From Candidatus Bathyarchaeota archaeon (GTDB lineage Archaea > Thermoproteota > Bathyarchaeia > Bathyarchaeales > Bathycorpusculaceae): DNA of 64,000 nucleotides. The stretch's first letter is position 1. Each line of letters starts with the position of its first letter. The translations under genes and the position numbers were made by a program. The notes under the pieces are model-generated. The model was not told the DNA's origin, ran no database searches, and saw only the letters and a list, made by a program, of their open reading frames with translations. The stretch lies in the NCBI GenBank assembly GCA_026014545.1, contig JAOZIH010000003.1, positions 62,001-126,000 of the forward strand. Reading direction: 5' to 3'. Of the stretch, positions 35,524 through 44,925 are shown piece by piece.

Positions 35524-36396
35524 GTGTCTTTTTTGGAAGCCTTTATTGAGACTGAAAAGCTTACTAAATGTTACGGTCCAGTCAAAGCAGTTCAGGATTT
35601 GAACATGCAAGTGCGCAAAGGAGAAATCTTCGGTTTCCTCGGCCCTAATGGTGCTGGTAAAACAACCACTATCCGCATTATGACGACCCTGACTAAGCCC
35701 TCCTCTGGCTGCGTGCGGATAAACGGCTTTGATGTCGTTAAGGAGGCTGATAAGGTGAAGAAAGTAATCGGCGTGGTGCAGCAGCACCTGAGTTTAGATC
35801 GTGACTTGACGGTGAGAGAGAACTTGGAGTTTCGCGCTAGAATACATCATTTAAGCGCGGCAGAACGCAAGAAGCGCATATCTGAGCTGCTGGAGTATGT
35901 TGAACTCGCTGACTGCGCTGACCGAATGATCCACACTCTTTCTGGCGGCATGCAGAAACGTGCCGCAATAGCCTGCAGTCTGCTTCATCAGCCCCAAGTG
36001 CTATTCCTAGATGAGCCTACCGTGGGCTTGGACGCTCAGGGCCGTAGGCGCTTGTGGGATCTTGTGCGTCGCTTAAACATGGATGGCACAACCATCTTTC
36101 TAACCACGCACTACATTGAAGAAGCAGAGGCCCTGTGCCACCGTGTGGGCATAATTCATCACGGTCGGCTAATCGCTTTGGATACTCCCTTAGCTTTGCG
36201 TGAGAAGCTAGGCTTAGTCGCCGTGGAAGCCAATTTGAATAATAAGGAGACACATTACAAGTATTTCCCTGATCGCGCTTCAGCAACGCGTTACGTGCAG
36301 AGTTTACCCGCCACGGCTGGCACCGTCATCATTCGCGATTCAAACTTGGAGGATGTTTTTGTGGAGCTAACAGGCGAAAAGGTTGGTGGCGCTTAA
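35524..36396 (+). CDS. ABC exporter ATPase (DrrA-like)
   Basis: A 290-residue ATP-binding protein with Walker A GPNGAGKTT, signature LSGGMQKRAAIACSLLH, Walker B VLFLDEPTVGLDAQG and TTHYIEEAEALC, a combination typical of DrrA/CcmA-type exporters. The C-terminal DSNLEDVFVELTGEKVGG is also typical. The start is GTG at 35524 or TTG at 35533; a TTTAAG element about 22 bases upstream suggests a short or absent leader. Forms a pair with the next gene. Substrate unknown. Confidence 0.9.
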   Translation: MSFLEAFIETEKLTKCYGPVKAVQDLNMQVRKGEIFGFLGPNGAGKTTTIRIMTTLTKPSSGCVRINGFDVVKEADKVKKVIGVVQQHLSLDRDLTVRENLEFRARIHHLSAAERKKRISELLEYVELADCADRMIHTLSGGMQKRAAIACSLLHQPQVLFLDEPTVGLDAQGRRRLWDLVRRLNMDGTTIFLTTHYIEEAEALCHRVGIIHHGRLIALDTPLALREKLGLVAVEANLNNKETHYKYFPDRASATRYVQSLPATAGTVIIRDSNLEDVFVELTGEKVGGA

Positions 36397-37146
36397 ATGC
36401 TGCGTTTCTTAAATGACGTGTACTCAGTTTTCTGGGTGGATCTGCGGAATCTGCGCCATCATTGGCGCTCGACGCTTGCCACAAGCCTTGTGCAGCCGCT
36501 TCTCTATTTGATGGCTTTCGGCTACGGTTTGGGCGGCGGAATAAGCCTTGAAGGCGTCAGCTACCTCGCGTTTGTGATTCCAGGAATTGTGTCGTTAACC
36601 GCTTTCTCAACCAGCTTCAACGGCGCCGCATCGAAACTTCAGGTTGACAGGTTCTTCTACAAGAGCTTCGATGAACTGCTTATGTCGCCTGTAAGCATAT
36701 ACTCCATCATCATTGGCAAAGCGTTGATAGGAGTGCTCCGCGGCTTCATCAGCTCTTCCGCCATACTCCTCGTCGGCGTTGCGCTTTCGCCCAAGCTGAT
36801 AATCAGCCTCTGGTTAGTGCTGGTTCTGCTGGCTTCCTGCTTCGTGTTTGCGCTCTTCGGCGTGCTCGTCGCGCTGGTAATCAATTCACATCAGGGCATG
36901 AGCACCTTCAGCAACGTGGTGCTGTTACCCATGACTTTCCTGTCCGGCACCTTCTTCTCCTTAAACCAAATCCCTGACGTCGCAAAAGCGCTACTATATG
37001 CTCTGCCGCTTACCCACTCAAGCAGCACATTACGCGCCTTGGCCCTAAATGCGCCCTTCCCCTGGCTGTCCTTTTTCATCCTAATAGGCTTCGCCGCCGC
37101 CTTCTTTACCGGCTGCGTATTAGCGTTAAAACGCGCTAGCGTATAA
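36397..37146 (+). CDS. ABC-2 type exporter permease (DrrB-like)
   Basis: A 249-residue membrane protein with six predicted helices and the ABC-2 pattern LLPMTFLSGTFFSLNQIPDVAKALLYALPLTH. It begins on the base after the ATPase stop, so the two are translated together and form one exporter. No clue to cargo. Confidence 0.9.
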   Translation: MLRFLNDVYSVFWVDLRNLRHHWRSTLATSLVQPLLYLMAFGYGLGGGISLEGVSYLAFVIPGIVSLTAFSTSFNGAASKLQVDRFFYKSFDELLMSPVSIYSIIIGKALIGVLRGFISSSAILLVGVALSPKLIISLWLVLVLLASCFVFALFGVLVALVINSHQGMSTFSNVVLLPMTFLSGTFFSLNQIPDVAKALLYALPLTHSSSTLRALALNAPFPWLSFFILIGFAAAFFTGCVLALKRASV

Positions 37147-37218
37147 GGGATCTACACGAGTGTAGCGCCGTTCTTCAAAACATCCTCATGTTACATTATC
37201 CTTTGTTAAAGTAAGCTT

Positions 37219-37376
37219 TGGTCGGGCGGGCAGGATTTGAACCTGCGACAGTCCGGTTTCTGCTTGTGCGCCCGGCAGGCTGGGTGATGCCCACCATGGG
37301 TGGACTTCTACAGCGTCTCCGTCAGCTAAGCCTTGTTAGCCGGCTCGGAAGCTCTGCCAGGCTGAGCTACCGCCCG
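37219..37376 (-). tRNA. tRNA-Tyr (GTA) with two introns
   Basis: The minus strand folds as a tRNA with the tyrosine-specific C1-G72 pair: acceptor CGGGCGG/CCGCCCG, A73, encoded CCA, D arm GCTC/GAGC, T arm GCAGG-TTCAAAT-CCTGC. The anticodon stem closes only if two introns are removed: intron 1 (37345-37315, 31 bases) between positions 30 and 31, and intron 2 (37307-37258, 50 bases) at the usual 37/38 site. The joined anticodon arm is TCCGG-CTGTAGA-CCGGA, a perfect 5-pair stem with anticodon GTA at 37311-37309. Intron 2 gives the bulge-helix-bulge AGA/CTGT-GCAG/AAA. Intron 1 has an internal helix of 8 out of 9 pairs, and exon CTTC pairs with intron GGAG. Mature length 77 with CCA. Confidence 0.9.
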
Positions 37377-37499
37377 ACCAGAACCATTAGGAATAAAACA
37401 AAAGAATTTATGTGTTTTGGCACCTTCCGAAAAAAGCCTTGCTTCCCTATTGCTTTGCTCATCTGTAGTGTGGTTGCATTTGAAATTTTTTCTTTAGGA

Positions 37500-37509
37500 A
37501 TATTTATAA
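37500..37509 (+). promoter_or_regulatory. TATA box before the frameshifted secreted protein
   Basis: ATATTTATAA sits about 42-50 bases before the ATG at 37550 and is the only TATA-like element in the spacer after tRNA-Tyr. Confidence 0.45.
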
Positions 37510-37549
37510 GTTACTTTAACATACATCTAGTTAATGCTGAGTGCTAGTC

Positions 37550-38417
37550 ATGAAAAAATACTTCATGACCCTTAGCATGATTTGTTTTCTCTTGTTAGCG
37601 GTTTTCTTAACGCCTCAAGTCATCAGTATTGTGCAAGCGAGTAATGCGAGTGTAACGTATTGTCCTAATCCTCCACCAGAGATGGAACAAGGCGAAAATC
37701 AGATTTCATTGGCATATCAACGCTATTAATGAGGTCATTAGGAATTATGGCAATTTTCAGTTTCGCACAAACGAGCAGGAATCAAGTGTAACTCGAGATC
37801 GTGTGGGCTACTTGGCTTATTACTGCGAGACAAATTACAATTTTGCTATGGTATTCTATAAGGGGCATTCCTCAACTTACAACTGTGGCACTAGGACGCA
37901 TTCTTTTATAATGGATTACACAGGTCAACCTGCAGGTAATATTCAAGGTGCCTATATTTGGACTAAGACCATAAACAATAGACATGACTTTGTCTTTCTT
38001 TGGTCGTGTGGTATGGCAAGTGCAAGTATGTTTCCCGGCGGCTATTGTAATGGTTGTGGTGGTGGATGGGGCATGTGCTATTCGTGGCTGAAAATAACAG
38101 GCTTATCAAGCGACGGCTATAAGAGTCCTGATTCAAGTGGTCATGTTTTTCTGGGGTTTAATTGGTCTTCGCCGAACTTTAAAACGCTGATAGGCAACTC
38201 GGGTTATAACTATGGAGCATTTGCATTATTCTTCTATCAAGGTCTTTTAAGAGAAAAATATTCCGTTAAAGGGTCACTTGATTTTGCGACCCAACGTACC
38301 TTTGGCGTCCAGAAGTTTGAAGATTGTCCTCTTTACAAGGGAATGCCTGGGCTACAGGGGGTGATCACTGCTTTGAAGGTATTCGGTGATGGATACCGTG
38401 GATTACCAATGAGGTGA
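37550..38417 (+). pseudogene. Secreted protein with possible clan-CD protease fold, frameshifted
   Basis: An N-terminal signal peptide (MKKYFMTLSMICFLLLAVFL) opens in frame 2 and that frame stops at 37729. The coding sense continues without a break in frame 3 from about 37704 (FHWHINAINEVIRNYG) to 38417. The join needs one base skipped near 37703. The body has an FYKGHSS element and a later FVFLWSCGMAS, the His-then-Cys spacing of clan CD cysteine proteases, then a Cys/Gly-rich loop. The protease idea is tentative. The lesion could be a real pseudogene, a +1 shift or an assembly error. Confidence 0.55.
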
Positions 38418-38427
38418 AGAAGAGATT

Positions 38428-39579
38428 ATGAATAAAATATTCAAGAAATTTGTGTTGCCTTTAGTTATTTTAACGTTAATAGTATCATTAGCATTTACTG
38501 CGCCAGTATTTGCAGCAGATGATGAAGAATTGAAAGAAGCTGCTAAAGCTAGTGCGTTGTCCTTCCTAAGAGATGTACTTGTCTTCATTGACTTGGAGAA
38601 GTACAATGTAACTTTTTACCACTACAGTTTCGATTATGCTTGGGATTGGGGTGAAAACACCTTTGAACAAGGTGTTCACTATTATATTAAATCTCCAACA
38701 CATCAGTTACGTTTTTCTATTCACTTCTGTAACCAAACGCCATACTATGTTATCCTCAATGGCGAATACCAAAAAGCGGTTCTTTTTCCAGAATTTGACA
38801 GCTTAACCCAGTCTAACCGCTTAAAAATTATTCAGTTAGCCAAGACTCTAGTGGACCGGTATCAGAAGTGGAAGGGCGACCTAAGCCTTAAAGCAGCAGC
38901 AGACATCTTGAGCATGGTTAACGCGACAGAAACCACAACAAAAACCGTGGGCAGCCTGAATTTTACTGCAGATTGGAAAGAAGACTCAGTGTCGTTCAGT
39001 TGGGTCTGGCAAGTTAACGGCGTATCAGCTGGAAGACTTGGCTTCACATTAGATAGAAGCGGCTTGTGGTTTTCCGACAATAGAGCTATTTACAAGTTAG
39101 GTAGCACCGACGTAAAAGTCTCAAAGGAGGAAGCTATAGCCATCGCCCTAAAGCGTGTGGAGACCTTCTCTTACAAGGCCAGAATTGATCTTAACACTTC
39201 TGTGGAGGTTAAGGATTTTGTTGTTGTGAAGGACAAGATAACTGCGGAGCTGCTTACGTGGCCTAAAGAACCGCTTGTGCTATACCCGTACTGGAGCGTC
39301 AAGCTTGGTCTCGACAAGGTTTATCCTGCGTTTGTGGACGCCATACATGTGGGCATTTGGGCTGACACTGGCGAGGTTTTCTTCTGTGAGCCTATAGGCT
39401 GGGGTGGTCCTGTGTCTGCGCATGGCTCAAGTACGGAAACGCAGCCGAAAGGCGATGTTGGCGATGGCGAAGCAACTGCAAGGCAAACGTGGCAGACCAG
39501 CGTTATCGTTGTAGCCGCTGTGGTTGTGACTGCGACGGTTCTTGGCGTGGCTGTTTTAAAGAGGAAGAGACGGCAATAG
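38428..39579 (+). CDS. Cell-surface protein of unknown function
   Basis: A 383-residue protein with a signal peptide (about 1-29), a large extracellular part and a C-terminal membrane helix (about 356-376) ending in KRKRRQ, so it is anchored with the bulk outside. GAGGTGA site before the ATG, 10 bases after the frameshifted secreted protein, so the two may be one transcript. No known domain recognised; the part about 220-310 alternates strands and has a KEEAIAIALKRVE stretch reminiscent of PepSY-like modules. Confidence 0.75.
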   Translation: MNKIFKKFVLPLVILTLIVSLAFTAPVFAADDEELKEAAKASALSFLRDVLVFIDLEKYNVTFYHYSFDYAWDWGENTFEQGVHYYIKSPTHQLRFSIHFCNQTPYYVILNGEYQKAVLFPEFDSLTQSNRLKIIQLAKTLVDRYQKWKGDLSLKAAADILSMVNATETTTKTVGSLNFTADWKEDSVSFSWVWQVNGVSAGRLGFTLDRSGLWFSDNRAIYKLGSTDVKVSKEEAIAIALKRVETFSYKARIDLNTSVEVKDFVVVKDKITAELLTWPKEPLVLYPYWSVKLGLDKVYPAFVDAIHVGIWADTGEVFFCEPIGWGGPVSAHGSSTETQPKGDVGDGEATARQTWQTSVIVVAAVVVTATVLGVAVLKRKRRQ

Positions 39580-39703
39580 CCTTATATCTGCTATTTTCTG
39601 CTTGGGCTTTGCTCTGAAGGCTTGCGTTTTCTTGGCGTTTTCAGATAAGCTTTAATTCTCCAAGTGCTTAACGCGTCTTGGATAAGCTAAGTGGTGTTGA
39701 CTG

Positions 39704-40666
39704 TTGAAGACGATTGGTGTGGTAACTCCTGGTGGCGACGCGCCTGGCATGAACGCTGCTATCCGCGCTGTTACCAGAATTGCCCATTCACGCGGCCTTC
39801 AAATCATTGGTTTTGAACGCGGCTGGGATGGGCTGTTGACAAATAGGCATCAGCACTTGACTCCGCGCAGCGTGGGCGGCATAATTCAGCTGGGCGGTAC
39901 GATGCTGCATACTTCTCGATGCCCAGAATTTAAACGGCCAGAAAATGTTAAACGCGCGGCTGAAATCCTTGCCGCGAACAAAGTGGATGGTTTGGTTGTT
40001 ATCGGCGGCGACGGCTCATTTAAAGGTGCATTGGATTTAAGCCGGGAAAGTAGCACGCTTATGGTGGGCATACCCGCTACGATAGATAATGATGTTTATG
40101 GGACAGATGAAACTATAGGCTTCGACACGGCTGTGAACACTGCTGTGGCCTCAATTGACAAAATCAGGGACACCGCAATTTCGCATGAGCGAATCTTCAT
40201 AGTGGAAGTCATGGGGCGCCAAAGAGGCTTCCTCGCTCTGGAGGTGGGCTTATCCGTGGGCGCCGAGGTGATTCTTATTCCAGAGCATGAATGCGCGATT
40301 GACCAGGTTGTTGAAGTGTTAAAGCGGAATGCACAAAAAGGCAAGCGTGCCGGCATAATCGTCGCCGCTGAAGGTGTAGGCGACACCCGGAAAATCGCTG
40401 AAGAAATCGCAAAGAAAACAGATTTCGAGGTGCGCTTATCCATCGTCGGCTATGCACAAAGGGGCGGTAGCCCCACTGCGCGTAGCAGGCTTCTGGCCAG
40501 CCTTTTTGCCGAAAAAGCCGTTGACCTCCTTGTTCAAGGGCAAGGAAACAGGGTGGTTGGTCTGCAAAACGGTGTAGTCACGAGTGTGGAGCTTAAGGAA
40601 ACTTGTGAAAAGGAGAAGCCATTGGATTTGCGCTTGCTGGAGCTGGCTGAGATGCTATCGATATAG
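39704..40666 (+). CDS. pfkA: 6-phosphofructokinase, PfkA family
   Basis: Phosphorylates fructose 6-phosphate in glycolysis. The 320-residue chain has VVTPGGDAPGMNAAIR at the nucleotide site, GGDGS (101-105, Gly104 as in ATP users rather than the Asp of PPi users), the catalytic TIDND (126-130) and VMGRQRGFLA (169-178). TTG start. Many archaea use ADP-dependent PfkC or PfkB types instead, so a PfkA enzyme is notable. It is convergent with the GT4 gene. Confidence 0.92.
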   Translation: MKTIGVVTPGGDAPGMNAAIRAVTRIAHSRGLQIIGFERGWDGLLTNRHQHLTPRSVGGIIQLGGTMLHTSRCPEFKRPENVKRAAEILAANKVDGLVVIGGDGSFKGALDLSRESSTLMVGIPATIDNDVYGTDETIGFDTAVNTAVASIDKIRDTAISHERIFIVEVMGRQRGFLALEVGLSVGAEVILIPEHECAIDQVVEVLKRNAQKGKRAGIIVAAEGVGDTRKIAEEIAKKTDFEVRLSIVGYAQRGGSPTARSRLLASLFAEKAVDLLVQGQGNRVVGLQNGVVTSVELKETCEKEKPLDLRLLELAEMLSI

Positions 40667-40674
40667 GCAGTGTA

Positions 40675-41916
40675 TTAGCGAAGTAACGTTTCATAGATTT
40701 TAAGTGTTTCCTCAGCAACTTTTCGCCATGTAAAATATTCGAGCACTCTTTTGCGTCCGTTTTCGCCCCAATTTCTCGCTTTCTCAGGGTTTCTAAGAGT
40801 CTCCTTTATGCCCCAAGCGATGTCCGCCGGATCCCCGCCGTTGACATGTATGCCTGTCTGATCCACGCCGGAGCTTACTACTTGCTCTTTAAAACCTACT
40901 ACGCCTCGTGCGCCTACAACCACTGGCTTCTCCATAGCCATCGCTTCCAAACTAACTATGCCGAAGGGCTCGTAGATCGATGGAAAAACGCAGACGTCCG
41001 CCGCAGCGTAATGCAGTATCCGCTCGTTTTCAGGCACGAAATCAAAACGGTAAACAACCTTATCTCTTATGCCCAGCCTACCAGCTGTTTCCACAATGTC
41101 TGTTTGCTCTTCTCCCTTGCCGAGAATAACCAGTTTCGTGTTCGGGTACTCCTTTAAAACGCTTGGCATTGCTTGTAAAAGGTTTCTTACGCCCTTTACC
41201 CAAGTGAGTCTCCCTACGAAAAGAAGCATGTTCCAATCCCGCGGCACATTGTATCTTTCACGGATTTTCTCAATGTCTTCCCTGCTGCACTTACGTGGGT
41301 CGTAACGTTCAGGATCCACGCCATTCCAGACCACGCTGATTTTTGATGAAGGCCACCCGTGTCGTATCAGATCCTCTTGCATAGCGTAGCTAACTGTTAT
41401 TATTCTATCAGCGTTCTGCGCCATAGCCCATTCCAGATGCGACACCACTTCAGAGCCTTGGCCACCGCTTCTTCCCCACTCTGTGCTGTGAACATGGAAA
41501 ACTACGGGGATTTTTGTTTGATTCTTAATCACCAAGCCTGAAACACTGCTCAACCAATCATGCACGCATACTACATCGAACTTGTAGTGTTCCTTTTCTA
41601 TTAGTTGATGGATAAATTTTGTTGCGCTGAGAATGTTGTAGATGAATATGTCGTTGAAGAGTCTTATGTTGGTGCCCCAACGCTTTAAGTCGTCAATCAC
41701 AAACATTGGAAAAACATTGCTGGCGTCCGCAATTAACGGCCTGTGAACCTCGACGCCTTTCAGAATCTCCCGCGTTCTCAAATTGCCTGGATTAAGCGTG
41801 AAAACCGAAACGTCATGGCCTATGTCAACGAATTCGTGTGTTATGTAGCCGGCGTACGTGCCTAAGCCGCCGACCAGCTGAGGCGGGTATTCCCAGACAA
41901 AAAATCCAATTCTCAA
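40675..41916 (-). CDS. GT4 glycosyltransferase, glycogen-synthase-like
   Basis: A 413-residue GT-B enzyme. The N-terminal WEYPPQLVGGLGTYAG binds the nucleotide sugar loop, HDWLSSVSG and HVHSTEWGRSGGQ follow, and the C-terminal VFPSIYEPFGIVSLEAMAM holds the E-x7-E motif. This arrangement matches archaeal GlgA-like starch/glycogen synthases and related GT4 enzymes. The neighbouring phosphofructokinase fits a carbohydrate-storage role, but a cell-surface glycan role is possible. Confidence 0.85.
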   Translation of the reverse strand: MRIGFFVWEYPPQLVGGLGTYAGYITHEFVDIGHDVSVFTLNPGNLRTREILKGVEVHRPLIADASNVFPMFVIDDLKRWGTNIRLFNDIFIYNILSATKFIHQLIEKEHYKFDVVCVHDWLSSVSGLVIKNQTKIPVVFHVHSTEWGRSGGQGSEVVSHLEWAMAQNADRIITVSYAMQEDLIRHGWPSSKISVVWNGVDPERYDPRKCSREDIEKIRERYNVPRDWNMLLFVGRLTWVKGVRNLLQAMPSVLKEYPNTKLVILGKGEEQTDIVETAGRLGIRDKVVYRFDFVPENERILHYAAADVCVFPSIYEPFGIVSLEAMAMEKPVVVGARGVVGFKEQVVSSGVDQTGIHVNGGDPADIAWGIKETLRNPEKARNWGENGRKRVLEYFTWRKVAEETLKIYETLLR

Positions 41917-42074
41917 AATTTTTCACCGCAAACGCTGCATTTATTATTTATGTAGCTCCCAATTTATAGTTTCTTTTAAGTGAGGGGCTTGTACTGACAG
42001 CTTAGTCCCTGTTAAAGTTAATTAAAAGGAAGCTGGTTTAATTAGATATAGTTGCCTTCGAGATTTGAAGTTCC

Positions 42075-43526
42075 ATGCTAGGCGTTGTTTCTTACAAAGT
42101 TGCTACTGAACTTCCAGCTAGCTACATAGAAAAATTATTCACCTTCATCCACACGCAGTACCTGCTACCTCAGAAACAGCGTTTCGCAAATATTCATCGA
42201 GAAACTGTGGACGGCATTGAGGTTCTTTCTTATGTGGTTCTTGACGAGCAAGGCGCGCCATTGCTTAAAGTTGAAGTGAGAGGCACTGCGCCGCTGGAGT
42301 TGTCGCTGACGCCAATCGCCGGGACGGTTTCTGCCGTTGCGCTGGAAGAGGCGAAGCAAGACATCGTTATTGCAGTGCAGATTTTCGAGGAGCACGCCCG
42401 AAAATCAACCTTGTATTTTGCTTGGAGCGAGGGCGAAAAAATAGTTCCTGAAAGGCTTGAAAGGCAAGAGAAGACTTTTAGCCGATTGTTTCTTGAAACG
42501 CAAATCCTCTTCTTTATTGTTTTTATAGCTTTCGGCATGATAATTTTCCTTTTGCTATCGGCGCTGTATCCTGAAGCATTTTGGATTGCACCGCTAATTC
42601 TTATCGCGGTTCAGTTTGTTTTCGTTTTCTATTCAAGCAACTTTATTGCACGGATCGCTGATTGGCACATCACTACCGCTAATCCTTCCATATACATTTT
42701 AAAGTACAATTTACCCCTCAAAGCAGATGAAGAATTTAGGCAGAGGCTCCCGCTCTCTCAAATTTTGGCGATAAAAAAGGAAATTTACGATGAGATTTTA
42801 GCTAAGCGCGGCGAGATTGACTGTGAAGCAGCACAGAGGGTCTTTAGTAAGTACGGAATCGCTTGTCAACCAGAAAACCTTTCGGCGAAAAAAGTGAACA
42901 TATATGCGCTTGTGAAAAACGTCGCGGACAAATTCGGGTTTCCAACTCCAAAAATTGTGGTTTCAAACACTATGATTCCCAATGCTGCAGCAGCAGGCCC
43001 AAGCCCACGCCGCGGCATAGTTTTGATAACCACTGGCCTACTGGTTCAGCTTGAAGAAGACGAGATCATCAGCGTTTTAGGCCACGAGTTCGGCCACCTC
43101 AAGGGGAGAGACCCGCTTATCCTCTACGGATTAACCTCTACCGAATTTCTCTTCCGTTTCTACGTGCTGTTCCCACTGTTTCCGTTCATCTTCTCCTCGT
43201 TTCTCTTCTTCATTTATTTCTGGGCTGTTATGACTGTAATATTCTTCATAGCCAAATTCTTCGAGGCACGCGCCGACCTCTTATCTGCCATCAAAATGGG
43301 GCAGCCTGAAGTTTTAGCAGGAGCTCTAGAAAAAATTGGTTTTCAGCGGCTTATGTATGAACGAACGCCGTCTTTCCGAGTTCAAGAATGGTTAGGCTTG
43401 GATCCACATCCGCCCATTTACTTCAGGATAAACCGCTTAGAGAAGCTTAAAAGCACCGATAAAATCAAGCGCCCCCTGCTTCAGTCAATCAAGGATGTTG
43501 TTTCAGGATTCAGGGAAAGCCTATGA
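42075..43526 (+). CDS. M48 family membrane metalloprotease
   Basis: A 483-residue HtpX/Ste24-like protease. Zinc motif HEFGH at 337-341, third ligand Glu in FEARADLLSA (about 397), with hydrophobic helices at about 143-165, 168-187 and 358-395. The first 140 residues form an additional soluble domain not found in HtpX. The substrate strand motif NAAAAGPSPRRGIVLITTGLL is as in M48. It probably degrades or processes membrane proteins. Confidence 0.9.
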   Translation: MLGVVSYKVATELPASYIEKLFTFIHTQYLLPQKQRFANIHRETVDGIEVLSYVVLDEQGAPLLKVEVRGTAPLELSLTPIAGTVSAVALEEAKQDIVIAVQIFEEHARKSTLYFAWSEGEKIVPERLERQEKTFSRLFLETQILFFIVFIAFGMIIFLLLSALYPEAFWIAPLILIAVQFVFVFYSSNFIARIADWHITTANPSIYILKYNLPLKADEEFRQRLPLSQILAIKKEIYDEILAKRGEIDCEAAQRVFSKYGIACQPENLSAKKVNIYALVKNVADKFGFPTPKIVVSNTMIPNAAAAGPSPRRGIVLITTGLLVQLEEDEIISVLGHEFGHLKGRDPLILYGLTSTEFLFRFYVLFPLFPFIFSSFLFFIYFWAVMTVIFFIAKFFEARADLLSAIKMGQPEVLAGALEKIGFQRLMYERTPSFRVQEWLGLDPHPPIYFRINRLEKLKSTDKIKRPLLQSIKDVVSGFRESL

Positions 43527-43608
43527 GGGTTACGATGAATTGATTATTTTTGAAGGCAAAAAGAAATATGTGCAAATGATGTAGAACTCTGGTTTGAGGC
43601 TGAAGCCT

Positions 43609-44886
43609 TTGAAACTGATCTATATCGCCATTGATGGCATGGGTGACCTGCCCATCCCTGAGATTGGAAATCGAACTCCCTTGGAGATGGCGGAAACTCC
43701 CTACATGGATTTTCTCGCCAAAAACGGAAAAACTGGTTTGATGTATACCGTCCGCAGAGGCATTGCGCCCGAAAGCGACGTTGCAGTCATTTCGCTTTTG
43801 GGTTATGACCCCTTCAAGTACAGCACAGGCCGCGGCGTAATCGAGGCCGTCGGCGCAGGCTTAAACGTTGCGGATGGCGATTTAGCTTTGCGGTGCAATT
43901 TCGCCACTTTAGGCCCAGGAAGAAGAATAATCGATAGACGAGTAGCACGTAGCTTAACCACAGAAGAAGCCACCGAGTTGAGTAAAGCAGCTAACGAAAA
44001 TATAAAATTAGAATCATGCCCTGCAACGTTTGAATTCCGAAACACGCTGGGTCACCGCGCAGTTCTCGTTTTTAAGGGCAAAGGACGATGCCTCTCAAGC
44101 AAGATAACGAACAGCGATCCAGCTTACACGGTAATAAACGGTATAGGCGTGGCCACGCCTAACGTGGAAATGGTTCTCAAGAAGTCTGAGCCTCTGGACG
44201 ACACAGAGGAAGCACGGAACGCGGCAGCACTTGTGAACGAATTCACCGAGAAAGCCCATGAGCTGTGGGATAATCACCCAATCAACCAGAAGCGCGCTGC
44301 CGAGGGCAAACTGAAAGCGAATGTCGTGCTTAGTAGAGATGCGGGAAGTCAACTGCCCAAGTTCTTCAACATCAGTGAACGATACAATGTGCGTTTTGCA
44401 GCTCTTGCGGACATGCACGCAGAACGTGGAATCGCCCATTTAGCCGGTATGCACGCGTCTCTCTTGCCGCCACCCTCAGGCGATCTTGAAAGAGACTGCG
44501 AGCTTAGAGTGCAGAAACTAATGGAGATACTTCCAAGCTACGATTGTTTTTACATTCACCTGAAGGGACCAGACGAACCTGGACATGACGGCGACTGCTA
44601 TAAAAAAGCCGCGGTAATCTCCGCCATTGACAAATTCTTCTTTGGCAAACTACTAAAGGAGATCTCGCTGAGGGACTACATTATCTGCATCACGTCGGAT
44701 CATGCGACACCCTGCACTTTGAAAGTCCATAGCGACACGCCGGTTCCAGTACTTATCTCAGGCGGCAAAGTGAACAGCGACGGAGCAAGCAAATTCTGTG
44801 AAAAGACCTGTGCCCGCGGAAGCCTAGGCGTTATAGAACATGGCTACGAGCTTATGCCAAAACTTATGAAGTTACTTAAAAAATAA
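43609..44886 (+). CDS. apgM: Cofactor-independent phosphoglycerate mutase, archaeal type
   Basis: Interconverts 3- and 2-phosphoglycerate. Alkaline-phosphatase-superfamily fold with metal site IAIDGMGDLPI, nucleophile Ser in APESDVAVISLLGYDP, HLKGPDEPGHDGD and TSDHATPCTLKVHSDTPVPVLI. Length about 425 fits aPGAM. I favour the TTG at 43609, which gives the usual MKLIYIAIDG start with GAGG ten bases earlier; a TTG at 43594 is also in frame. Confidence 0.95.
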   Translation: MKLIYIAIDGMGDLPIPEIGNRTPLEMAETPYMDFLAKNGKTGLMYTVRRGIAPESDVAVISLLGYDPFKYSTGRGVIEAVGAGLNVADGDLALRCNFATLGPGRRIIDRRVARSLTTEEATELSKAANENIKLESCPATFEFRNTLGHRAVLVFKGKGRCLSSKITNSDPAYTVINGIGVATPNVEMVLKKSEPLDDTEEARNAAALVNEFTEKAHELWDNHPINQKRAAEGKLKANVVLSRDAGSQLPKFFNISERYNVRFAALADMHAERGIAHLAGMHASLLPPPSGDLERDCELRVQKLMEILPSYDCFYIHLKGPDEPGHDGDCYKKAAVISAIDKFFFGKLLKEISLRDYIICITSDHATPCTLKVHSDTPVPVLISGGKVNSDGASKFCEKTCARGSLGVIEHGYELMPKLMKLLKK

Positions 44887-44925
44887 AAGGCGAAGGAAGG
44901 GCCCTTTTTCACCCTATTTCAGAGG

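Noticed and set aside
37218-37547. Plus-strand open frame beginning VGRAGFEPATV
   Set aside because: It is the antisense of tRNA-Tyr; this phrase is a well-known artefact of translating the T arm of a tRNA gene.
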